A stretch of DNA of 8,986 nt from Clostridia bacterium (GTDB taxonomy: Bacteria; Bacillota; Clostridia; Oscillospirales; CAG-272), in assembly GCA_900763885.1 (NCBI GenBank), contig CAAFLY010000318.1:1-8986 (forward strand), in the 5' to 3' direction. Below the pieces are notes generated by a model. It had not been told where the DNA came from and made no database searches. It was given only the letters and a program-made list of their open reading frames with translations. Below, piece after piece: positions 1-6,580 of this stretch; the first letter of the stretch is position 1; each line of letters begins with the position of its first letter. The position numbers and the translations under genes were made by a program.

Positions 1-28
1 TGAAAATCCGGCACTGATCCGGTATAAT
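1..28 (+). promoter_or_regulatory. Probable sigma-A promoter of the smc-ftsY-rdgB block
   Basis: A perfect -10 hexamer TATAAT lies at 23-28. The window opens with TGAAA; if the unseen base before it is T, the -35 would be TTGAAA with a 17-base spacer. Transcription would begin near 34-36, giving an smc leader of about 125 nt that contains the first copy of the intergenic element. The spacer holds ATCCGG twice (6-11 and 17-22), 11 bases apart, which could be an operator. The -35 is partly outside the window, so the call leans on the -10 box and the position ahead of smc. Confidence 0.6.
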
Positions 29-36
29 ATAGTATT

Positions 37-126
37 GGAAAACCACTGATTTCAAGTGGATTTTGCGCCAAAGACCCAAATATCCAGGCTTTTCAGCGCA
101 AAATCTCGATGTATTAGCGCATCCTT
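37..126 (+). repeat. Palindromic intergenic element, copy 1 (smc leader)
   Basis: First of three related ~90-base elements. Left edge GGAAA (37-41). A small dyad CCACT (43-47) / AGTGG (55-59) follows. The main stem is GATTTTGCGC (59-68) with GCGCAAAATC (96-105), a perfect 10 bp. Inside it AAAG (70-73) and CC (75-76) can pair with GG (87-88) and CTTT (89-92), leaving A74 bulged. The element ends at an ATCCTT box (121-126). It is not an intrinsic terminator on the + strand, because the T run precedes the stem and an A run is its right arm. Likely transcribed as part of the smc 5' leader. Confidence 0.7.
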
Positions 127-144
127 AGATAATTCTCAGTATAC

Positions 145-150
145 GGGAGG
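145..150 (+). promoter_or_regulatory. Ribosome-binding site of smc (supports the TTG start)
   Basis: GGGAGG sits 8 bases before TTG at 159. No in-frame ATG or GTG nearby would give the expected SMC N-terminus, and reading from this TTG yields MYLKSLALHGFKSF, the family's usual opening. The SD and the base after it include AGGAT (148-152), complementary to the ATCCT box at 121-125. Confidence 0.8.
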
Positions 151-158
151 ATACAGCC

Positions 159-3100
159 TTGTACTTAAAATCCCTCGCACTGCACGGGTTCAAATCCTTC
201 CCGGATAAGACCGTCCTACAGTTTCACGATGGCGCGACCGTTATTGTAGGTCCCAACGGCAGCGGCAAATCGAACATCACGGACGCCATGCGCTGGGTAC
301 TCGGCGAGCTGTCCACGAAGAATATCCGCGGCAGCAAGATGGAGGACGTCGTGTTTGCCGGAGCGGACGGGAAAAAGCCGATGAGCTTCGCGGAGGTTTC
401 CGTGACCTTCGACGACAGCACAGAGCCGCGCGTACTGAACGCCGGATACGACGAGATCACCGTAACAAGACGGTACTATCGTTCCGGCGACAGCGAATAT
501 GCGATCAACAACAAAAAGGCCCGTCTGCGCGATATTTACGAGCTGTTCATGAATACCGGTATCGGCAGAGAGGGCTATTCCATCATCGGACAGGGCAAGA
601 TCGCCGAGATCATCTCGAAAAAAAGCGAGGAGAGGCGCAGTGCCTTTGAGGAATCCGCAGGGATCAGCAAATATCGGTATAAAAAAAGCGAATCGGAGAA
701 AAAGCTCGCCGAAACCATGGCGAATATGGAGCGCATCGGCGATATTGAGAGGGAACTGGAATCCCGTGTCGGACCGCTTGAAAAGGACGCCGCCCGCGCG
801 AGACGGTATCTTGAATTATACGAATCGAAAAAGAAAACGGACATCTCCCTATGGCTCTACGACGGTCAGCTTACCGCCGCGCAGATCGAGAAAACGGAGG
901 GAGACGTAAAGCTGTCCGCGCATGAACTGGAGATGGCGGAGGATTCCCGTGCGCAGACGGAGGAAAAAATCACCCGCTTGTACGACCAGTCCCACGACAA
1001 CAAGGCACAGTCCCAGAAGAATTACGAAACACTGACGGAAAAAAGCACCCGGAAAAGCGCATTGGAAGGCGAGGTGCAGGTCGCGGACACGGAGATCCGG
1101 CACATGGAGGATCGTATCCGCGGAGAAGAAATTGCGCTGCAAAACGCCGAGGCGGAGATTTCCAAGCTCGACCGGGAACGGGACACGCTCCAAATCCAAA
1201 CGGAAAAACTTGCCGACACCGCGAAAACCGGAGAACGCGAGATTGCCGCCATGGAAGGAGAACAGGCACAAATCCGAAAAAACAGACAATCCTGCCACGA
1301 GGAGAGCGAAACGCTCTTCCAAAAGCAGAAGGCGCTGGACGCGGACAACACCGATCTGCGGGTACGGCTCAACGTTCTGCGACAGGCGGTGGCTTCCCAG
1401 ACCGAACGGCGGCAGAATATCGGCGCGGAAATCGAGAAATATCGCGCCCAAACCGAGGAAGCACAGGCTGTCGTGGACGCGTGCGACGAAACGATCGCGC
1501 AGTATCGGAAAAGGCTGGATGAGCAGATCGCCGCGGAGGAGCATCAAACCGAAAAGCTGCGGCAGCTCGACACGGAGTTGGAATCACTCACGACGGACAT
1601 CCGCCATCTGAATGGGGAAAGAGAAGCTCTCGACAGCCGGATCCAGGCATTGCGCCGTATGCAGGAGCATTTTGACGGCTACAACACCTCCATCCGCTAC
1701 GTGATGCAGGAAGCGAAAAACGGCAGACTGCGCGGCATTCACGGCCCTGTATCCTCGCTCATCAAGGTGGATCCGCGGTATGTGATCGCCATCGAAACGG
1801 CATTGGGCGGCGCGCTGCAAAACATCATCACCTCTGATGAAAACGATGCGAAATCCGCTATTGCCGCGCTGAAAAAAGCAAACGCCGGACGTGCCACCTT
1901 CTATCCGATCACCACGATCCGACCGATGGAGCGCGGCAGAGAATACGATGGTATGGAGCGGTTCGCCGGATTTGTCGGATACGCGGACGAGCTGGTGGAG
2001 AGCGATGCCGCCTACCGGAACATCATCCGTTCGCTCCTTGCGCGCTGTGCCGTCTTCACCGACCTTGATCACGCGACGATCATGGCCAAGGAAAAGGGAT
2101 GGAGAGTGCGCGCCGTGACCTTGGACGGACAGGTCATCAACGCGGGCGGTTCTATGACGGGCGGTCAGGCAAAACGGGAAAGCGGCATTCTGACCCGGTC
2201 GGCGCAGATCGATACGTGGGAGGGCGAAAAATCCCGGATCGAGACGGCGCTGGACGCAAAAAACACCACGTATAAAGAACAGACTGCGGAAAAGGAAAAG
2301 CTCCTCGCGGCGGACAAAAGCGCGGCCGGAGAACGGGAAATGCTCCAGACACTCCTGCACGCGGAGGAGAACCATCGCAGCGAGGCGGTCACAAAGCGGG
2401 ATTTCGCGAAAAATCTGCTGACCGGACTTCTTTCGGACAGCGCGGCACTGGAGGAGACGAATCAGAAAAGCGCAGGCGACATTACGGCACTGGAGGAAAA
2501 GACAGCCGCATTGTCCGCGGAGCTCATCGACATCCAGAATCGGCGCGGCGCGTTGTCGGCGGAGGAGGACGAGTGGGAAGAAAAAGCCGCCGCGATGCAG
2601 GAGCAGCTGCAAAATGCACGCATCCATGCCGCCGAGGTCGCAAGAGATCTTGAAAACAGCCGCGGCCGTCTTTCGGAGTGGTGCGAGCGGATCGAGGCAA
2701 GAAGGGCGCAGATCGAAAAAAGCCAGCTCGGCAAAGAAGCGGCGTCCGTGGAGATCGACTCCCTGACCGCGAAAAAAACCGAGATCCTGTCGGAGATTGC
2801 GGCACTGCAGGCGGAGATCGAAGGCTTGCAGAATACGGCACGGGAGCTCCACGAACGCGGCGACGCACTGGACAGCACACTTACCGCGTTGCAGGCAAAG
2901 CTCAAGGAGCAGACCGCGAAAAAGGATCTTATCACCACGGCGCACAACAAAAACGAAAACCGTCTTGCCACGCTCCGTACCGAATACGACAAGCTCGTCT
3001 CCAAATTGTGGGAGGAATATGAGCTGTCCTATGCGGCGGCAGGGGAATATCTCGCGGAATCGGGCGTGAAAATCGTCGAATCCGGGGAGAGAAGCGCGGC

Positions 3101-3779
3101 AATCGCGAAACAGACCACGCTACGCAACGAGATCCGTTCGCTCGGTCACGTAAACGTCGCCGCCATCGATGAATACGCGGAGGTGCGCAGCCGATACGAA
3201 TACATCAAGGGACAGATGGACGATCTGACAGCGGCAAAGGCGGAGCTGGATTCCATACTCGCGAAGATGGAAAGGGAGATGAAAACGATCTTCGTCGATG
3301 CGTTCGCAAGGATCAACCAGTATTTCGGCGAGGTGTTCACAGAGCTGTTTGGCGGCGGTCACGCGGAGGTGGTCCTTTCCGATCCAGAAGATCCCCTGAA
3401 CTGCGGCATCGAAATCAACGCGGCACCTCCCGGCAAAACGATCAAAAATCTGAATCTGCTCTCGGGCGGAGAACAGGCATTCATCGCTATTGCGCTCCTT
3501 TTTGCACTCATTCGCGTGAATCCGTCGCCGTTTTGCATCTTTGACGAGATTGAGGCGGCACTGGATGAGGCAAATGTGGCGCGCGTCGGCAGATATGTGA
3601 AGAAATACACGAAGGAAATGCAGATCATCATGATTTCGCACCGGCGCGGTACCATGGACATCGCGGATACCCTGTATGGCGTGACAATGCCGCAGAGCGG
3701 GGTTTCGCGCGTGTTCACACTGGACGGCAGCCGCGATCCGGATTCCCTATCCCTTACGGCACCGGATACGGGCGCATGA
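159..3779 (+). CDS. smc: Chromosome segregation and condensation ATPase SMC
   Basis: SMC dimerises through its hinge and, with ScpA and ScpB (not in this window), forms the condensin complex that compacts and segregates the nucleoid. At 1206 residues it is the usual length. Visible parts: N-terminal ATPase half with Walker A GPNGSGKS at 31-38; long coiled coil about 170-505, rich in E, K, R, A and Q; hinge about 520-675, including GIHGPV (526-531) and AGGSMTGG (662-669); returning coil to about 985; SLGHVNVAAIDEY (994-1006); ABC signature LSGGEQ (1101-1106); Walker B CIFDEIEAALDE from 1126 with D1129/E1130; and an ISHRRGTM switch region. All catalytic elements are present. The start is TTG with a strong SD 8 bases upstream. 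It is the first gene of a block with ftsY 36 bases downstream. RNase III, often found just upstream of smc, is not visible because only 158 bases precede the gene. Confidence 0.98.
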   Translation: MYLKSLALHGFKSFPDKTVLQFHDGATVIVGPNGSGKSNITDAMRWVLGELSTKNIRGSKMEDVVFAGADGKKPMSFAEVSVTFDDSTEPRVLNAGYDEITVTRRYYRSGDSEYAINNKKARLRDIYELFMNTGIGREGYSIIGQGKIAEIISKKSEERRSAFEESAGISKYRYKKSESEKKLAETMANMERIGDIERELESRVGPLEKDAARARRYLELYESKKKTDISLWLYDGQLTAAQIEKTEGDVKLSAHELEMAEDSRAQTEEKITRLYDQSHDNKAQSQKNYETLTEKSTRKSALEGEVQVADTEIRHMEDRIRGEEIALQNAEAEISKLDRERDTLQIQTEKLADTAKTGEREIAAMEGEQAQIRKNRQSCHEESETLFQKQKALDADNTDLRVRLNVLRQAVASQTERRQNIGAEIEKYRAQTEEAQAVVDACDETIAQYRKRLDEQIAAEEHQTEKLRQLDTELESLTTDIRHLNGEREALDSRIQALRRMQEHFDGYNTSIRYVMQEAKNGRLRGIHGPVSSLIKVDPRYVIAIETALGGALQNIITSDENDAKSAIAALKKANAGRATFYPITTIRPMERGREYDGMERFAGFVGYADELVESDAAYRNIIRSLLARCAVFTDLDHATIMAKEKGWRVRAVTLDGQVINAGGSMTGGQAKRESGILTRSAQIDTWEGEKSRIETALDAKNTTYKEQTAEKEKLLAADKSAAGEREMLQTLLHAEENHRSEAVTKRDFAKNLLTGLLSDSAALEETNQKSAGDITALEEKTAALSAELIDIQNRRGALSAEEDEWEEKAAAMQEQLQNARIHAAEVARDLENSRGRLSEWCERIEARRAQIEKSQLGKEAASVEIDSLTAKKTEILSEIAALQAEIEGLQNTARELHERGDALDSTLTALQAKLKEQTAKKDLITTAHNKNENRLATLRTEYDKLVSKLWEEYELSYAAAGEYLAESGVKIVESGERSAAIAKQTTLRNEIRSLGHVNVAAIDEYAEVRSRYEYIKGQMDDLTAAKAELDSILAKMEREMKTIFVDAFARINQYFGEVFTELFGGGHAEVVLSDPEDPLNCGIEINAAPPGKTIKNLNLLSGGEQAFIAIALLFALIRVNPSPFCIFDEIEAALDEANVARVGRYVKKYTKEMQIIMISHRRGTMDIADTLYGVTMPQSGVSRVFTLDGSRDPDSLSLTAPDTGA

Positions 3780-3815
3780 TGCACGATACATAGTACTATA
3801 AAAGGAAACGGACAT

Positions 3816-4802
3816 ATGGGATTTTTTGACAAACTGAAACAAGGTCTTCTGAAAACGAAAAACGCCGTATTCGGGCAGGTCAACGAGGTGGTGAAATCGT
3901 TTCGGAAGGTCGATGAAGATCTGCTGGAGGAGCTGGAGGAGATCATGATCTGCGGCGATATGGGCGCTGCCACGACGGAGCGGATCATGGACGAGCTGCG
4001 CGACCGGGTGAAATCCGAGCGGATCAAGGACGCGGACGATGTGAAATCCGCACTGGCCGAGATTTTGCGTGGGATGGTCGGCGAGGGAGAACCGCTTCAT
4101 CTGGACACCAAACCGTCCGTGATATTGGTCATTGGCGTAAACGGGGTGGGAAAAACGACCTCCATCGGCAAAATCGCGCACTTTTTGAAGAACGACGGCA
4201 AAAGGGTCATCGTGGCGGCGGCAGATACCTTCCGTGCGGCGGCGATCGAACAGCTTGCCGTATGGTGTGACCGCGCAGGTGTTGAACTGGTGCGGCAGAA
4301 TGAAGGAGCGGATCCGGCATCCGTCGTCTTTGACGCGATCGCCGTGACGAATAAGCGAAAGGCGGACGTACTCATCATCGATACCGCCGGCCGGCTCCAC
4401 AATAAGGTCGGGCTGATGGATGAGCTTGCCAAAATCAACCGGATCATCAGCCGCGAGCTGCCGGACGCCGACCGTGAAACGCTCCTTGTGCTGGACGCGA
4501 CCACCGGTCAGAACGCCGTGATGCAGGCAAAGAAATTCAAGGAAGCCGCGGATATCACGGGACTGATCCTCACCAAGCTCGATGGTACGGCAAAGGGCGG
4601 CGCGATCTTCTCCATCAAGGATGAAGTCGATCTCCCGGTCAAATTCATCGGCGTAGGCGAACAGCTCGACGATATGCAGCCGTTTGACGCGAAAATGTTC
4701 ACGGACGCGCTGCTCACCGAGGACAATCGCATACACACCACGTTCCCCGGCGAGGAAGAGGCGCATGCAGAGAACGAAAAAGACGGAAACGAGGCGCAGT
4801 GA
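3816..4802 (+). CDS. ftsY: Signal recognition particle receptor FtsY (SRP GTPase)
   Basis: FtsY is the membrane-associated receptor that docks Ffh/SRP-bound ribosomes at the SecYEG translocon; the two GTPases activate each other. The 328 residues are essentially an NG core: helical N domain (about 1-95), then G motifs GVNGVGKTT (107-115), DTFRAAA (137-143), DTAGR (189-193) and TKLDG (253-257), and the closing GVGEQLDDMQPF. FtsY rather than Ffh is indicated by the absence of a methionine-rich M domain and by the MGFFDKLKQGLLKTK amphipathic start, which probably provides lipid contact. The long acidic A domain of enterobacterial FtsY is missing, as is common in Firmicutes. The C-terminal tail (about 310-328) is short and rich in E, N and K. 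AAAGGA (3801-3806) lies 9 bases before the ATG. The stop overlaps the earliest possible rdgB start, suggesting translational coupling. Confidence 0.97.
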   Translation: MGFFDKLKQGLLKTKNAVFGQVNEVVKSFRKVDEDLLEELEEIMICGDMGAATTERIMDELRDRVKSERIKDADDVKSALAEILRGMVGEGEPLHLDTKPSVILVIGVNGVGKTTSIGKIAHFLKNDGKRVIVAAADTFRAAAIEQLAVWCDRAGVELVRQNEGADPASVVFDAIAVTNKRKADVLIIDTAGRLHNKVGLMDELAKINRIISRELPDADRETLLVLDATTGQNAVMQAKKFKEAADITGLILTKLDGTAKGGAIFSIKDEVDLPVKFIGVGEQLDDMQPFDAKMFTDALLTEDNRIHTTFPGEEEAHAENEKDGNEAQ

Positions 4803-4804
4803 GC

Positions 4805-5473
4805 ATGAAAAATATCGTTCTCGCGTCCAACAATCGCGGAAAAATTGCAGAATTTGGAACCATTCTCGCTTCTCTGTCGTCTGAATACACAGTACGTTCT
4901 CTTGCCGACATCGGCTTTACGGACGAGATCGCGGAGGATGGCGCTTCCTTTGCGGAAAACTCCCTCATTAAGGCATTGGCGGCGGCGCGGCTTGGGTATA
5001 TCGGCATGGCGGACGATTCCGGTTTGACCGTGGACGCGCTCCGGGGAGAACCGGGGATCTATTCCGCAAGATACGCCGGAGAACACGGTGACGACGGCGC
5101 CAATCGTGCACTCTTACTACGGAATCTGGCGGCAGTACCGGATGAAAACCGTGGCGGCGCGTTTGTCTGCGTGATCACGATGGTCTTTCCAAAGACGGAA
5201 GCGGTTGCGGTGCCGGAAAAATATCGTGTGCAGACGGATCTGTGTGCGAAATACGGCGTGCGACCGGATCATACCATCTCGGTGCGCGGGGAATGCCGTG
5301 GCAGGATCGGGCATACCGAGCGGGGAGCAGGGGGCTTCGGCTACGATTCGCTCTTTCTCTACGACACACGCACCTTCGCGGAGATGACACAGGCGGAGAA
5401 AAATGCCGTCAGCCATCGCGGAAATGCACTGCGTCTGCTTACAGAGGCGCTGCGGGAAACGTACACAAAATAG
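4805..5473 (+). CDS. rdgB: XTP/dITP pyrophosphatase (RdgB/HAM1 family)
   Basis: This cytosolic house-cleaning enzyme hydrolyses deaminated purine nucleotides (ITP, dITP, XTP) to monophosphates plus pyrophosphate, keeping them out of DNA and RNA. Family motifs are clear: LASNNRGK near the start, EDGASFAENSLIKA, MADDSGLTVDALRGEPGIYSAR, RGAGGFGYDSLF, and the closing EMTQAEKNAVSHRGNAL. I prefer ATG 4805 because it gives MKNIVLASNN, and GAGG (4791-4794) is 10 bases upstream. A GTG at 4799 overlapping the ftsY stop would add only two residues and has a 4-base spacing. About 20 residues (counted from the GTG, roughly 139-160: PEKYRVQTDLCAKYGVRPDH and neighbours) appear inserted between the strand after AFVCVITMVFP and the ECRGRI segment, compared with family members I recall at about 195-205 residues. 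It closes the first block; 113 non-coding bases follow. Confidence 0.95.
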   Translation: MKNIVLASNNRGKIAEFGTILASLSSEYTVRSLADIGFTDEIAEDGASFAENSLIKALAAARLGYIGMADDSGLTVDALRGEPGIYSARYAGEHGDDGANRALLLRNLAAVPDENRGGAFVCVITMVFPKTEAVAVPEKYRVQTDLCAKYGVRPDHTISVRGECRGRIGHTERGAGGFGYDSLFLYDTRTFAEMTQAEKNAVSHRGNALRLLTEALRETYTK

Positions 5474-5564
5474 GGAAAATCCGCTGATGTGGTGCCGTTT
5501 TTGCGCCAAAAATCCATAAATCCAAGCCTTTCCGCGCAAAAACAAGACGCAGCAGCGTATCCTT
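5474..5564 (+). repeat. Palindromic intergenic element, copy 2 (upstream of yhbY)
   Basis: Same architecture as copy 1: GGAAAA (5474-5479), a small left dyad CCGC (5481-5484) / GTGG (5489-5492) using one G-T wobble, and a perfect 10-bp main stem GTTTTTGCGC (5497-5506) / GCGCAAAAAC (5534-5543). The interior is CCATAAATCCA (5514-5524) then GCCTTT, and the ATCCTT box is at 5559-5564. From TTTT (5499) to the end of that box it aligns with copy 1 without gaps, 51 of 66 bases identical. The inner helix is poorer than in copies 1 and 3. It fills most of the rdgB-yhbY gap. I see no clear -35/-10 pair here and no U-tract terminator for the preceding genes. Confidence 0.7.
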
Positions 5565-5586
5565 TGCGAAATTACAGGAGAAAACC

Positions 5587-5886
5587 ATGTTGAACAGCAA
5601 ACAAAGAGCGATTCTGCGCAGTGAAGCCTCTCATCTGGACGCGATATTCCAGGTCGGCAAGGGCGGTGTCGGCGGTCCGATGTGCGCATCCATCCGTGAC
5701 GCTTTGGAGGCGAGAGAGCTGATCAAGGTCAGCGTGCTTGAAAACGCGGACGGCAACGCACGGGAGATTGCAGAACAACTCGCTGCAGCCGCGGATGCGG
5801 AGGTTGTCGCCGTGATCGGCAGAAAGCTTGTACTGTACAAGAAATCCGAAAAGGAAGCAAACCGGAAGTATTCCGCGCTGCTCTGA
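5587..5886 (+). CDS. yhbY: YhbY-family RNA-binding protein (CRM domain), ribosome assembly
   Basis: A 99-residue protein consisting of one CRM (chloroplast RNA splicing and ribosome maturation) domain. Bacterial members bind pre-50S particles and are thought to help large-subunit assembly. The family pattern is visible: LNSKQRAILRSEASHLDAIFQVGKGGVGG, with the GKGG loop at 24-27, then IRDALEARELIKVSVLEN, and the last strand AEVVAVIGRKLVLYKKS. Length is typical (about 95-105). CAGGAG (5575-5580) is 6 bases before the ATG. It leads the second block, with nadD 51 bases downstream; a yhbY-nadD pairing is common in Clostridia. Its leader carries intergenic element copy 2. Biochemical detail for this exact protein is inferred from the family. 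Confidence 0.95.
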   Translation: MLNSKQRAILRSEASHLDAIFQVGKGGVGGPMCASIRDALEARELIKVSVLENADGNAREIAEQLAAAADAEVVAVIGRKLVLYKKSEKEANRKYSALL

Positions 5887-5937
5887 TATACCAAAGGCAT
5901 ACAAATAACGGCACGATCGCGGGAGAGGGGAGCGTAT

Positions 5938-6543
5938 ATGGAGAGAATCGGCTTGTACGGTGGCACATTCGGGCCTCCGCATCTCGGGCACGTATACGCG
6001 GCAAAAACATTTCTGCGCGAGGTGCCGCTCGACAGACTTCTCATCATGCCTGCCGGAATCCCGCCCCATAAGGAAAAGGACGCGGGAGATACCCCGGAGA
6101 GCCGACTTGCCATGTGCCGCGCCGCGTTTGGAAATCTGCCGCATACGGAAATTTCCGATTACGAGATCCGCAAGCCCGGCAAAAGCTATACGGTCGAAAC
6201 ACTGGAGCATCTTGCCTCGCCCGAGCGGGAGATCACCATGCTCTGCGGGACCGATATGTTCCTGACATTGGACCGCTGGCATCGTGCGCCGGACATTTTC
6301 GCTCTCTGCGCCATCGCGTGTCTGGCTAGGGAAAGCGGCACAGACACGGTGATCCGGGAAACGGCGGAACGATACCGGGAGCTTTATCATGCGAAAATCG
6401 TGCTTCTGACCGGGGAGCCGCTTGTCCTCTCCTCGTCCGAAATCCGCGAAAAACTGCGCGCCGGAGCGGATGTGACGCCGTATCTGCCGCGGGAGGTCGC
6501 AGAGATCTGTCGGCGCGAGAGACTGTACGCCATAAAATCATAG
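5938..6543 (+). CDS. nadD: Nicotinate-nucleotide adenylyltransferase
   Basis: NadD joins nicotinate mononucleotide and ATP to make deamido-NAD plus pyrophosphate, the penultimate step of NAD synthesis. At 201 residues it has normal length. The nucleotidyltransferase fold signatures are present: GGTFGPPHLGH (8-18), with the catalytic HxGH at 15-18; MPAGIPPHK; CGTDMF with D106 and a following W114; and SSSEIR (165-170), the counterpart of the family ISSTxIR phosphate-binding motif. Residue 12 is G where D or N is usual (GGTFDP / GGTFNP), a mild deviation. A strong purine run (5921-5932, GGGAGAGGGGAG) ends 5 bases before the ATG. yqeK follows after 37 bases, as in Bacillus and Clostridia, where the two are standard neighbours. 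Confidence 0.97.
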   Translation: MERIGLYGGTFGPPHLGHVYAAKTFLREVPLDRLLIMPAGIPPHKEKDAGDTPESRLAMCRAAFGNLPHTEISDYEIRKPGKSYTVETLEHLASPEREITMLCGTDMFLTLDRWHRAPDIFALCAIACLARESGTDTVIRETAERYRELYHAKIVLLTGEPLVLSSSEIREKLRAGADVTPYLPREVAEICRRERLYAIKS

Positions 6544-6580
6544 CGGAGAAGGTCATCCGCATTGAGCAAAAAGGAAACAA

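Noticed and set aside
1..3. TGA at the window edge as the stop codon of an upstream gene such as rnc
   Set aside because: Nothing before it is visible, so a reading frame cannot be assessed.
678..683. TATAAA inside smc as an internal promoter
   Set aside because: The bases where a -35 should lie (about 655-660) do not resemble TTGACA, and the hexamer follows from Tyr-Lys codons in a conserved segment.
1584..2945. 453-codon open frame on the - strand inside smc, with other long antisense frames at 849-1547 and 3747-4766
   Set aside because: These lie opposite intact, motif-complete genes. The translations are rich in R, F, L and C with no recognisable domain, as expected for shadows of GC-rich coding DNA.
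3791..3800. TAGTACTATA palindrome and -10-like bases in the smc-ftsY gap
   Set aside because: No -35 partner at a proper distance and the gap is only 36 bases; the genes are more simply co-transcribed.
5497..5543. Intrinsic terminator after rdgB (and likewise after the LCP gene at 8754-8801)
   Set aside because: The stems have their T run on the 5' side and an A run on the 3' side, so no U tract follows the hairpin in the + strand transcript; the sequence is symmetric, so the same holds on the other strand.
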